In this document: one piece after another, positions 19,588 to 30,177 of the stretch | Numbering within the stretch: position 1 is the first letter of the stretch | Layout of the letters: every line of letters begins with the position of its first letter | Origin: Erinaceus europaeus | Taxonomy: Eukaryota; Chordata; Mammalia; Eulipotyphla; Erinaceidae | Direction of reading: 5' to 3' | Length of the DNA: 64,000 nucleotides | Assembly (NCBI RefSeq): GCF_950295315.1 | Contig: NC_080171.1 | Location: 99,673,445 to 99,737,444, forward strand | Position numbers and translations under genes: made by a program | Notes under the pieces: model-generated | Seen by the model: only the letters and a program-made list of their open reading frames with translations | What the model was told of the DNA's origin: nothing | The model's database searches: none

Positions 19588-22168
19588 ACAACTATATGCC
19601 ACCAAGCTAGAGAACTTGGAAGAAATGAATGATTTCCTAGATACCTACCAACTTCCAAAACTAAGTAAAGAGGAAGTGGATAACATGAACAGGCCCATCA
19701 CAGCTAATGAAATTGAAACAGTTATCAAAAATCTTCCCAAAAATAAAAGTCCTGGACCAGATGGTTTTACAAATGAATTCTACAAAACTTTCAAAGAAGA
19801 ACTAATACCTCTACTTTTAAAAGTCTTCCAGAAGATTGAAGACACTGGAATACTCCCTGCCAGCTTCTATGAGGCCAACATCACTCTGATACCAAAAGCA
19901 GACAGGGACACAACCAAAAAAGAAAACTACAGACCAATATCTCTGATGAACATAGATGCGAAAATATTGAACAAAATTCTAGCCAACCGGATACAGCAGT
20001 ATATCAAAAAGATTGTTCATCATGACCAAGTGGGGTTTATCCCAGGCATGCAAGGTTGGTTTAATATACGTAAATCAATCAATGTGATCCACCACATCAA
20101 TAAAAGCAAGACCAGAAACCACATGGTCATATCAATAGATGCAGAGAAAGCCTTTGACAAAATACAACATCCCTTTATGATCAAAACACTACAAAAAATG
20201 GGAATAGATGGAAAATTCCTGAAGATAGTGGAGTCTATATATATATAGCAAACCTACAGCCAACATCATACTCAATGGTGAAAAACTGGAAGCATTTCCC
20301 CTCAGATCAGGTACTAGACAGGGCTGCCCACTATCACCATTACTATTCAACATAGTGTTGGAAGTTCTTGCCATAGCAATCAGGCAGGAGCAAGGAATTA
20401 AAGGCATACAGATTGGAAGAGAAGAAGTCAAACTCTCCTTGTTTGCAGATGACATGATAGTATACATGGAAAAACCTAAGGAATCCAGCAAGAAGCTTTT
20501 GGAAATCATCAGGCAATACAGTAAGGTGTCAGGCTATAAAATTAACATTCAAAAGTCAGTGGCATTCCTCTATGCAAACACTAAGTTAGAAGAAATTGAA
20601 ATCCAGAAATCAGTTCCTTTTTCTATAGCAACAAAAATAATGAAATATCTAGGAGTAAACCTAACCAAAGAAGTGAAAGACTTGTATACTGAAAATTATG
20701 AGTCACTACTCAAAGAAACTGAAAAAGACACAAAGAAGTGGAAAGATATTCCATGTTCATGGCTTGGAAGAATTAACATCATCAAAATGAATATATTACC
20801 CAGAGCCATCTACAAATTTAATGCTATCCCCATCAAGATCCCAAGCACATATTTTAGGAGAATAGAACAAATGCTACAAATGTTTATCTGGAACCAGAAA
20901 AGACCTAGAATTGCCAAAACAATCTTGAGAAAAAAGAACAGAACCGGAGGCATCACACTGCCAGATCTCAAACTGTATTATAGAGCCATTGTCATCAAAA
21001 CTGCTTGGTACTGGAACATGAACAGACACACTGACCAGTGGAATAGAATTGAGAGCCCAGAAATGAGGCCCCACACGTATGGACATCTAATCTTTGACAA
21101 AGGGGCCCAGACTATTACATGGGGAAAGCAGAGTCTCTTCAACAAATGGTGTTGGAAACAATGGGTTGAAACATGCAGAAGAATGAAACTGAAGCACTGT
21201 ATTTCACCAAATACAAAAGTAAATTCCAAGCGGATCAAGGACTTGGATGTTAGACCAGAAACTATCAGATACTTAGAGGAAAATATTGGAAGAACTTTTT
21301 TCTGCATAAATTTTAAAGACATTTTCAATGAAACAAATCCAATTACAAGGAAGACTAAGGCAAGTATAAACCTATGGGACTACATCAAATTAAAAAGCTT
21401 CTTCACAGCAAAAGAAACCACTACCCAAATCAAGAGACCCCTCACAGAATGGGAGAAGATCTTTACATGCCATACATCAGATAAGAGTTTAATAACCAAC
21501 ATATATAAAGAGCTTGCCAGACTCAACAACAAGACAACAAATAATCCCATCCAAAAATGGGGGGAGGACTTGGACAGAATATTCACCACAGAAGAGATCC
21601 AAAAGGCTGAGAAACACATGAAAAAATGCTCCAAGTCTCTGATTGTCAGAGAAATGCAAATCAAGACAACAATGAGATATCACTTCACTCCTGTGAGAAT
21701 GTCACACATCAGAAAAGGTAACAGCAGCAAATGCTTGAGAGGGTGTGGGGTCAAAGGAACCCTCCTACACTGCTGGTGGGAATGTCAATTGGTCCAACCT
21801 CTGTGGAGAACAGTCTGGAGAACTCTCAGAAGGCTAGAAATGGACCTACCTTATGACCCTGCAATTCCCCTCCTGGGGATATATCCTTAGGAACCCAACA
21901 CATCGATCCAAAAAGATCTGTGTACACATATGTTCTTGGCAGCACAATTTGTAATAGCCAAAACCTGGAAGCAACCCAGGTGTCCAACAACAGATGAGTG
22001 GCTGAGCAAGTTGTGGTATATATACACAATGGAATACTACTCAGCTGTAAAAAATGGTGACTTCACCGTTTTCAGCTGATCTTAGATGGACCTTGAAAAA
22101 ATCATGTTGAGTGAAATAAGTCAGAAACAGAAGGATGAATACGGGATGATCTCACTCTCAGGCCAAAG
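19588..22168 (+). pseudogene. LINE-1 ORF2 remnant (reverse transcriptase and C-terminus)
   Basis: The frame covers the RT fingers and palm, with [19 protein letters not shown], and the catalytic FADD in [11 protein letters not shown] near 20,440-20,470. It then covers the C-terminal cysteine motif CWWECQ. Three lesions are visible. A 4-bp TA insertion in 'ctatatatatatagc' (about 20,238-20,249) shifts the frame. TAG at 21,888-21,890 replaces an AAG seen in sister copies. TGA at 22,077-22,079 replaces CGA. The endonuclease part is absent. Non-functional. Confidence 0.9.
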
Positions 22169-22364
22169 TTGAAAAACAAGATAAGAAAAGAAAACACAAG
22201 TCGAACCTGAAATGGAATTGGAGTATTACACCAAAGTAAAAGACTCTGGGGTGGGTAGGTGGGTGGGGAGAATACAGGTCCATGAAAAATGATGAATGAA
22301 ATAGTGGGGGTTGTATTGTTAAATGGCAATCTGGGGAATGTTATGCATGTAAAAAAAAAAAAAA

Positions 22365-22899
22365 GAAGTAGAAACGCAAAGCAGAAATTGACTGAGTTTG
22401 TAGTATGGCACCAAAGTAAGAAAGCAGAAGTACACTAGAGTTTTCAATGTGTACCCTCCCTAACACTTCCTCTCCACTATTCCAAGATTTGGGTCCATGA
22501 TTGCTCAACAATTTGTTTGGCTTTGTATGTTAACTCTCTTTTCAGCCACCAGGTTCCAGGTGTCATCAGGATGCCGGCCAGACTTCCCTGGACTGAAGAC
22601 CCCACCAATGTGTCCTGGAGCTCAGCTTCCCCAGAGACACACCTTACTAGGGAAAGAGAGAGGCAGACTGGGAGTATGGACCGACCAGTCAACGCCCATG
22701 TTCAGCGGGGAAGCAATTACAGAAGCCAGACCTTCTGCCTTCTGCAACCCTCAATGACCCTGGGTCCATGCTCCCAGAGGGATAGAGAATGGGAAAGCTA
22801 TCAGGGTAGGGGGTGGGATATGGAGATTGGGTGGTGGGAATTGTGTGGAATTGTACCCCTCCTACCTTATGGTTTTGTTAATTAATCCTTTCTTAAATA
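22365..22899 (+). mobile_element. tail module, best plus-strand copy
   Basis: About 535 bases from 'gaagtagaaacgcaaagc' to 'taattaatcctttcttaaat'. It shows no coding potential. Diagnostic blocks include 'cagccaccaggttccagg', 'ccaatgtgtcctggagctc', 'ggtggtgggaattgtgtgg' and 'ttatggttttgttaatt'. Other copies: 6.84, 8.80, 9.47, 41.6, 49.2, 60.2 and 61.0 kb. Confidence 0.85.
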
Positions 22900-23099
22900 A
22901 AAAAAGGATTATCTGTTTATTTATTAATGGCAACGAAGGAGTAGAGAGCAAGAGAACCAGCACATCACCCTGGCACATGCGTGCAGGGCACTGAACTCAG
23001 GGCCTCATACTTTAGGCTCCGTACTGTATCCACTGAGCCCCTTCCCAGGCAGCAGTGAATAAATCCTAAACAACAATGACAATAATGATAAGAATAAGA

Positions 23100-23690
23100 A
23101 ATGGCTCAACTGGTAGAGTATTGAATTTTCTTTTTTTTTATTTTTTAAAACATTTTTTGTATTTATTTTATTTATTTATTTATTTATTTTAACCAAAGCA
23201 CTGTTCAGCTCTGGCTTATGGTGGTGCGGGGGATTGAACCTGGGACTTTGGAGCCTCAAGCATGAGAGTCTGTTTGCATAACCATTATGCTATCTACCCT
23301 CCAACCTTATTTTCTTTTTTGTTGCCCTTGTTGTTTAACATTGTTGTGGTTATTGATGTCGTTATTGGATAGGACAGAGAGAAATGGAGAGAAGAGGGGA
23401 AGACAGAGAGGGGGAGAGAAAGACAGACACCTGCAGACCTGCTTCACCGCTTGTGAAGCGACTGCCCTGCAGGTGGGGAGCCGGAAGCTCGAACCGGGAT
23501 CCTTAAGCCGATCCTTGCGCTTTGCGCCATGTGCACTTAACCCGCTGCGCCACCGCCAGACTCCCAGAGTATTGAATTTTCATGTCTGAGGTTTGATCTC
23601 TGACACTGCATAAACAGGACTGGTACTCTGGGTTCTCTTTCTCCCCTCTCAGCCTCATCTGTAATAAATTAATTTTTAAATAATAATAAT
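23100..23690. mobile_element. old SINE split by a two-SINE insertion
   Basis: 'agagtattgaattttc' at 23,115-23,130 is repeated at 23,566-23,581. Between them, reading minus, a SINE-A (about 23,305-23,565) is followed by a SINE-C (about 23,190-23,304) and a long A-rich tail. The interrupted host is a plus-strand SINE. Confidence 0.85.
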
Positions 23691-23696
23691 TATTAT

Positions 23697-24020
23697 TATG
23701 GGAGGGTGGAGATAGCATAATGATTATGCAAGAGACTCTCATGCCTGAGGCTCCAAGGTCCCAGGTTCAAGCCCCTGCACCACCATACACCAGAGCTGAG
23801 CAGTGCTCTGGTAAAAGAAGAGTCATTAGGTCAGGGGGCCAGGAGGTGGAGCACCTGGTTGAGTGTACATGTTACCGGGTTTGAGGCCCCCTGTCCTGAC
23901 CTGCAGGGGAAAGTTTCACAAGTGGTAAAGCAGTGTTGCATGTCTCTCTCCCTCTCCATCACCCTCTTCACTCTTGATTTCTGGCTGTCTCTATTCAACA
24001 ACAAATAAAGATAATAATTA
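23697..24020 (+). mobile_element. SINE-C then SINE-B
   Basis: 23,697-23,822 is a complete SINE-C. 23,836-24,020 is a complete SINE-B ending 'caacaacaaataaagataat'. Confidence 0.85.
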
Positions 24021-24151
24021 AAAAAATTATTAATATTACTAGTTCTGGTGTCTGGGGTGGGATACAACTGGTATTTACTGCCTGAAGGTTCACTGGAGAT
24101 CTAGTCACTATAGAATGTCAAAGGCTAGCAGTCTGACAAGATGGGACAAAG

Positions 24152-24153
<2 letters not shown>

Positions 24154-24193
<40 letters not shown>

Positions 24194-24200
24194 ACACACC
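24154..24200. repeat. (CA)n microsatellite
   Basis: About 22 CA units with one TCA interruption. Confidence 0.95.
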
Positions 24201-24711
24201 CAAATGGGGTGCTGGCCATAGAAGTACTTCCCAACATTGGCAGTAGTTTGAAGTCACCTTGTCTCTCTGGACTTGAGTCTTCATAGCCGAGGTCATTGCA
24301 GTGGGTGTTGGAATTTGTTACCTAGTAATGATGGCAGTGATGTGGGTGTGACAAAGAGGCCCCCACGTGCCAGGCACCAGGCCAAGCCTATGGCTGCTTT
24401 ATCTCTGTGATGGTGCCAGAAAGGCTACAGTATTATTACTCCCGTTCTGCAGAGGAGGGAAATGAGAGCTCACAGAGGTGAGGTCAGTTTTGAGGATGGC
24501 AAGTTGGGAAGCCAGTTTTCCCACCTGGGCCTGCCTGGGTCTCAAGCACAAAACCCAGTCTGTGTGAAGAGGGGGAAGCTAACACACACATTGCCCCCTT
24601 GCTCTCAGCTAGCCACTGGCAAGGAGCCTACTTATGGGAGGCAATGAGATCAGCCATATACTGTGCTTGGTCTGAGGCCCAGCCTTGCTCATCAGGAATT
24701 GCTATTCTAAG
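24201..24711. other. unique sequence with a MIR-like core
   Basis: 24,360-24,560 ('cgtgccaggcaccaggccaagc..ggaaatgagagctcacagagg') is a likely reversed MIR. The rest is unassigned. Confidence 0.5.
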
Positions 24712-24925
24712 GGGCAGGGTGATGGCACACATGGTTAAGCATACATGCTACTATGCACAAGGACCCTAGTTCAAAACCTCAGACTCCACCCGCGGGGTGG
24801 GGGAGCTTCATGAGTGATGAAACAATGCTACAAGTGTCTCTCTTTCCCCTTCTTTCCTCTCCCCTCTCAATTTCTATGTCCTATTAAATATATGAAAAAT
24901 TAAATAAAAAAAAGAAAAAGAAAAT
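24712..24925 (+). mobile_element. SINE-B
   Basis: 'ggggcagggtgatggcacacatgg' to 'ttctatgtcctattaaatat'; the core is mutated ('cccgcggggtggggg'). Confidence 0.8.
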
Positions 24926-25390
24926 AGCTATTCTGATGATTGTCAATACAATACCTACCATGATTGTCAATACATACCTACCAGCATCTATGCTGGCTGT
25001 GGATTCTGATGATACAAGTTGGATAGTGTCAGATGTTGAGCCCAGGGGCCTGGGAGACCTAAACTGGGAGGGTGTGACCTACAGCCAGACAACTTCCTGC
25101 TGCAGGCGGCATGTCAAATCTGGGCCCCAAGGGATAACAGGGATGTGCTGAAAAGAAACTGTGAACCAGGTGTGCTGCCTGAGCTGCCAAGTGCAGAGCT
25201 GTAAAAGTTCCCTGGGGGCTGCTCCAGGTGAGAAGGAAGGACGCCTATGGGGCCTGGACAAGCTGGCAGGGCCAATTTGGGAAACTGGTAGGCTGACAGT
25301 TTCTCCTTTTTTTTTTTTTTGCCTTCTATTTGTTGACGTCTAATTTACATACAGCGAGTACACAACATTCAGTGCGGTATTTTTCTTTTT
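24926..25390. other. unique island
   Basis: It begins with a short tandem copy of 'tgattgtcaatacaatacc' (24,939-24,984). 25,325-25,380 ('tgacgtctaatttacatacagc') resembles old L1. No gene seen. Confidence 0.45.
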
Positions 25391-25596
25391 AAAATATTTT
25401 ATTTATATTATAAATAAGAGGAGGGAGGGAGGGAGAGAGAGGGAGGGAGGGAGAGAGAGAGAGGGAGGGAGAGAGAGAGAGAGGAAGAGGGAGAGAAAGA
25501 ACCAGACATCACTCTGGTACATGTGCTGCCAGGGATTGAACTCTCATGCTTGAGAGTCCAGTGTTTTACCCACTGTACCACTTTCTGGACCACAGT
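25391..25596 (-). mobile_element. SINE-D carrying a (GGGA)n/(GA)n expansion
   Basis: Reversed SINE-D whose tail complement has expanded into about 80 bases of GGGA/GA simple repeat (25,420-25,500). Confidence 0.85.
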
Positions 25597-25639
25597 GAGG
25601 TGATTTTCATTTCTTTGTTGAATGTTTTTGTTTGCTTGC

Positions 25640-25940
25640 ATCCAGGTTTATTGCTGGAGTTCTGTATCAATACCATGAACCCACTGCTCCTGGTGACCAA
25701 TTTTTTAAAAAAATATTTATTTATTTATTCCCTTTTGTTGCCCTTACTGTTTTATTGTTGTTGTTATCTGGTGGCCATTTTTTCCATTTTGTTGGATAGG
25801 ACAGAACAGAGAGAAATTGAAAGAGGAGGGGAGACAGAGAGGGAGAGAGAAAGAGAGACACCTGGAGACCTATTTCACTACTTGTGAAGCTTCCCCCCTG
25901 CAGGTGGGGAACTGGGGGCTTGAACCCAGATCCTTGAGTG
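25640..25940 (-). mobile_element. SINE-A/B hybrid, long form
   Basis: The 'cctggtgaccaattttt' extension and tail complement are SINE-A, but the head region 'aagcttcccccctgcaggtgggg' reads like SINE-B. Confidence 0.75.
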
Positions 25941-25954
25941 TTTGTTGATTGTTT

Positions 25955-26100
25955 TATGGCTGCCTAGGAGGTGGTGCAGATAAAGTGTTAGACTCTCAAG
26001 CTCAATATCTCCAGTCTGACCCTTGACATCACATGTGCCTGAGTGATGCTCCTATTCCCTGTTTCTCCCCTTCCCTGATAAATAAAACACATATTTTTAA
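25955..26100 (+). mobile_element. SINE-D
   Basis: 'ggctgcctaggaggtggtgcag' to 'ctgataaataaaacac'. Confidence 0.75.
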
Positions 26101-26103
26101 ATG

Positions 26104-26590
26104 TTTTATAACTTTATTGAAATATCACTGACATTTAATAAACTGTATATATTTAGAAATTATGATTTATTTTGGCGTTCTATGGAACCATAACAACAAC
26201 AAAAAATTTAAAACATATCCATCACCGCTGCACGTCTTCTCTGGCCTGTCATAGTTTCCTCCTCTCTTCACATGGTGCAGGCAACTGCTCATCTGCTTTC
26301 CATCACTATAGATCAGTGTGCTCCTTTTTTAGAATTTGATAGGAAGGGAACCATGCAGCCCCATTCTTATTTTGTCTGCATCGTTCCTTCCTTTAAACTC
26401 AGTATCATCATTTTGGGATTCATCTGTGGCATTGTGCGTACGTATTTCACTCCTTCGTATAGCGGGTTTGTGTTACACTGCTTAAATGAACCACAGTTGG
26501 TTTGTCTGTTCGCCTCTTGATGACCTTTCGAGTTTCCAGTTTTGAGCTGACAGATAAAGTTGCTGAGGACATTGGTACATGGCTTGATTT
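26104..26590 (-). mobile_element. ancient L1 (L1M type) 3' region
   Basis: 'tgacatttaataaactgtatatattta', 'ctgctcatctgctttccatcactatagatcagt' and 'gacagataaagttgctgag' match the reversed 3' part of old mammalian L1. Confidence 0.75.
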
Positions 26591-26599
26591 AATTTAATT

Positions 26600-26807
26600 A
26601 ATATTTTTGCCACCAAGGTTATTATTAGTGTTCGGTGATTGCATCACTCCACTGCTCCCAGTGTTTATTTTTTCTTTTAGGTTGAAGATGACAGGAAGTG
26701 AGAGACAGAGACAGGAGAGACACTGAAGTAACTTTTCAGAGCGTGTGAAGCTTCCCTTCTATAAGCTTTCCCATGTGGTGAATGGAGGGCTTGAAATTGA
26801 GCCCGTG
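26600..26807 (-). mobile_element. diverged SINE-A/B
   Basis: 'gccaccaaggttattattagtg', 'gtgtgaagcttcccttct' and 'gagggcttgaaattgagccc' in reversed order. Confidence 0.6.
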
Positions 26808-27517
26808 TCCCTGCAATTCCTCTCCTGGGGATATATCCTAAGAAACCAAACACACCCAGGATGGAGGTAGATAGCATGACGGTTATGCAAAGAGACTCTC
26901 ATGCCTAAGGCTCCGAAGTCCCAGGTTCAATCTCCCACACCAGAGCTGAGCAGTGCTCTGCTAAAAAACAACAAAACAAAACAAAACAAAACAAAACAAA
27001 AAAACAACATCCAAAAAGATCTGTGTATTACTTATGCTCATAGCATCCCAATTTGTAATAGCCCAAACCTGGAAGCAACCCAGGTGTCCAACAGCAGATG
27101 AGTGGCTGAGAAAGTCAATGGAATACTACTCAGCTATTAAAAATGTTGATGGAGTTTGAAGGTATCAGGTTAAGTGAGCTAAGCTGAGATAACCCAGAAA
27201 GAGAAGGATGAGTATGGGATGATCCCACTCATAGACAGAAGTTGAACAAATAAGAACAGAAAAAAAAAAAAAAAAGAACAGAAGGGAAAACACAAAGCAG
27301 AACTTGGACTGGAGTTGGTGTATTGCACCAAAGTAAAGGACTCTGGGGTGGAGGTGAGGGGAAGGGTTCAGGTCCTGGAGCATGATGGCAGAGGAGGACC
27401 TTGGTGGGGGGTGGTTAGACTGCTAAGTAGAAAACTGAGAAATGTTACATATGTACAAACTACTGTATTTTACTATTGACTATAAACCATTAATCCCCCC
27501 CCCCAATAAAAAAGAAA
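26808..27517 (+). mobile_element. LINE-1 3' fragment split by SINE-C
   Basis: L1 starts at 'ctgcaattcctctcctggggat' and resumes at 27,007 ('catccaaaaagatctgtg'). It ends in 'cccccaataaaaaagaaag'. The SINE-C (26,857-27,006) has an (AAAAC)n tail. This L1 is more diverged than the 19.6- and 33-kb copies. Confidence 0.85.
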
Positions 27518-27523
27518 GAAAGT

Positions 27524-27907
27524 TGTTGTTAAAATTCGTAAGGCTCTTGCCGGGCTGGCTTGCTTTGCAGTGGTGAACAGAGACTCGGAGACAACGGCTG
27601 GGCAGGGAAGCTGTATTTCTTTATTCAGGAACAACGATTCACAAACTAAGACAAACTAATCACCAAACAGAACTCTGCTGTCTCTTTGCGGCGGCGCAAG
27701 CACTCCCTCTTACTCTGTAACTCGGGAACTCTCCAACTCTGGAACTCTCGTACTGGGGAACCCTCTGAAACTCTCGCACTCTCGAACTCAGGAACCCTCT
27801 CTCGGGGTTCCTTGGGGCGGGGCCAAGCAGGCCCGCGAAATTAATAGGACTGATCCAATTCTCTTGGCGGGGGAGGGCTAGAACAAACCAATGTAAAGCA
27901 TACGACA
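27524..27907 (-). repeat. 3' LTR of the non-autonomous element
   Basis: Same ends and length as the 5' LTR. The polyadenylation signal lies at 27,620-27,625, read on the minus strand. Confidence 0.92.
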
Positions 27908-27925
27908 ATTCTCCCTTTTCTTTTT
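27908..27925 (-). other. polypurine tract
   Basis: The minus strand reads AAAAAGAAAAGGGAGAAT immediately before the 3' LTR start TGTCG, where plus-strand DNA priming is expected. Confidence 0.85.
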
Positions 27926-29464
27926 AACTAAATGACTATAGTATCAAGGGTGTGGGGTGAACAGAAACATATATAACAAAAACCAGCATGTTGCCAAGGG
28001 AAGGCCTGAGGGGGCCATATCTGAAAAAAAAAAACATTTCTTGCCTCTGGGGGGCTACTTGCCTCGACGGGCAATTGCATGTGGGCGGGGAACAGCCTAG
28101 AGTCCCACAGGCAGCTGGCTGCAACTTACTTACTATGAAACAAAACTTGTTATTAGCATATCTACTGCACGATCCAACGTTTCTAATAGAGAAGGAATTT
28201 GAGACTTTTACATATCAACAACGTCTTTTAACCTTTTGTTACAACCATTCAAGATGGAGACACACCCTAGGTGTGGGCCGGAGAGGAAACCTCAGGCATG
28301 AGAATAATTAGCATAGCCATTGTGCGATCTACCATTTCTAATAGAGAAGGTAATGGAGAGTTTTACACATCAACAAGTCTATTTAACCTTTTGTTTAGAC
28401 TAACTTAGTTAAAATATATTGATTGTTAACTAATTTTTACCTTAGACTTTAAATGTAAGTTAATTTTATCTTTATGAGAATTACATTGAAAACCTTTTTC
28501 ATTTAACTTTGACTAGTAAGAATTTAGCCTTAAAGCTACTGTTTACCAAACTTTAAACATACACATAAACATGGTCATTAATACACAAGGAGAGAAACCT
28601 TTGTTACAAAGACATGTCATTTTAAACACGAATTTAAATCTGTACTGTCTTAGTGGTTGGGGGGGGTCACCATTCGGCGGTGGCTTCCCGCACAGCTTCA
28701 TTCCCGAGCAGCTCCACTTTTAGGAATTGCAGGTTGCGATCTCTGCACAAATCTCTGCGTACTCCAGCTTGTCTGTCTTCAGACCGGACCTGCGGCTGGA
28801 GATCTCATGTGCCCAGTTTCGGCGGGGAGCCTGGGGGTCCGGGAGGCCCGGGATGGTTCCAGAATTCATAGAAAGAGGGCAGGCAGGCCAGCTTTGTAGA
28901 AGGCGTGAGCCTAGGTGCCCAGGGGTGGCGGCCATGATAGGACGCCGCGGCCCTGCCCCATGGCCCTCCCATGTCTGCTGCCCTGCTTGCAGTGGCCGAG
29001 CAGCGTGGAGGGATCACGCGTCCAGTGCCCTGCGCCACGCGGTGGAGAGCCGACTCCTGTGGGCTGGCCTCGGGCTCTTGCGTGTTGGCCTCGGACTCCA
29101 GGGGCTCTTGTGTGCTCGCATCGGCCTCCTGCGGGCTGCGGGGCTGCGGGGCTGCGGGGCTTCGGGGCTGCGGGCGCGGTGCGCGGGGTTGTCTGGGCGC
29201 AGCCGGCTGGCTGGCTGTTTAACCAGGTGGAAACAGCAGCTCCGCACCTTGCCTCCCGCCCACTGGCTCTTCCCGCTGGCTGTTCTGAGTTCGCCCGAGC
29301 GAGTGGAAACCACAGAGTGGTCCAGAGATAAATGTTCCAGAAACAGCCAAACAGTCTCGTGAAGAAAGAGCAGAGGCCTTTGGAGATCTCTTCACAAGCA
29401 GAAGAGAAGGCCATAGTACATAGGTAGCCAAATTGTCTTTACTTATCTGAGAGATGCGCAGGTC

Positions 29465-29482
29465 AGGTCCACGTGGGCGCCA
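29465..29482 (-). other. primer binding site
   Basis: Two bases after the 5' LTR the minus strand reads TGGCGCCCACGTGGACCT. This is close to the complement of the tRNA-Lys 3' end (TGGCGCCCAACGTGGGG type), with one base missing and downstream mismatches. Confidence 0.75.
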
Positions 29483-29484
29483 TT

Positions 29485-29868
29485 TGTTGTTAAAATTCGT
29501 AAGGCTCTTGCCGGGCTGGCTTGCTTTGCAGTGGTGAACAGAGACTCGGAGACAACGGCTGGGCAGGGAAGCTGTATTTCTTTATTCAGGAACAACGATT
29601 CACAAACTAAGACAAACTAATCACCAAACAGAACTCTGCTGTCTCTTTGCGGCAGCGCAAGCCCTCCCTCTTACTCTGTAACTCGGGAACTCTCCAACTC
29701 TGGAACTCTCGTACTAGGGAACCCTCTGAAACTCTCGCACTCTCGAATTCAGGAACCCTCTCTCGGGGTTCCTTGGGGTGGGGCCGAGCGGGCCCGCGAA
29801 ATTAACTAGACTGATCCAATTCTCTTGGCGGGGGAGGGCTAGAACAAACCAATGTAAAGCATACGACA
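29485..29868 (-). repeat. 5' LTR of the non-autonomous element
   Basis: Reads TGTCG...CAACA on the minus strand. U3 contains a degenerate tandem array built on 'gagagtt(cc)' units. An AATAAA (minus) precedes the R/U5 part. It differs from the 3' LTR at about ten of 384 positions by eye. Confidence 0.92.
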
Positions 29869-29883
29869 GAAAGTAAAGAAAAA

Positions 29884-30177
29884 GAGGGGTTGGGTGGTGG
29901 TGCACCTGGTTGAGTGTACATGCTACAATGAGCAAGGACCTGAGTTTGAGCCCCCAGGTCCCACCTGCAGGGGGAAAGCTTTGCAAGTGGTGAAGCAGTG
30001 CTGCAGGTGTCTCTCTGTCCCTCTCCCTTTCTATCACCTCCTTCCCTCTCGATTTCTGGCTGTCTCTATCCAATGAATAAATATTAAAAAGAATTAAAAA
30101 ATATTAACAAGAAAAAGAAACTGTGTTCATGCAACGGTAACATATGCACTCTTCCCAGTAGGCCACCTCTAGACCCT
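29884..30177. mobile_element. SINE-B (+) and SINE-B head fragment (-)
   Basis: 29,884-30,110 is a complete plus-strand SINE-B. 30,122-30,177 is a reversed head remnant ('ggtaacatatgcactc'). Confidence 0.75.

Larger units (their letters stand above)
19587..22899 (+). mobile_element. 5'-truncated LINE-1 ending in a tail module
   Basis: It is flanked by 'aaaaaag(t/g)attatct' at 19,572-19,586 and 22,900-22,914. It starts in ORF2 and runs through the reverse transcriptase. The L1 3' UTR reaches 'ggggaatgttatgcatgt' (22,333-22,350). An internal A run (22,351-22,364) then leads into a second 3' module (22,365-22,899) that ends with its own A-rich tail. The whole is one insertion into a reversed SINE-D (22,915-23,052). 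Confidence 0.9.
27524..29868 (-). mobile_element. non-autonomous LTR retrotransposon (ERVK-like)
   Basis: A 2,345-bp element flanked by 'gaaagt' at 27,518-27,523 and 29,869-29,874. It has two 384-bp LTRs, a tRNA-Lys-like primer site, about 1.58 kb of internal sequence and a polypurine tract, in the right order on the minus strand. A 6-bp duplication and a Lys-type primer suggest class II (ERVK-like), as in ETn/IAP-related elements. I see no protease, reverse transcriptase or envelope frame. The longest internal frame (28,911-29,414, minus) is proline/arginine-rich GC-driven sequence with no recognised domain. It would depend on another element for movement. Confidence 0.9.

Noticed and set aside
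28727..29414. Overlapping open frames on both strands (up to 211 codons) in the LTR element interior
   Set aside because: GC-rich tandem 'ggggctgcg' sequence opens frames on both strands. No retroviral motif is visible, so I did not call gag or any other gene.
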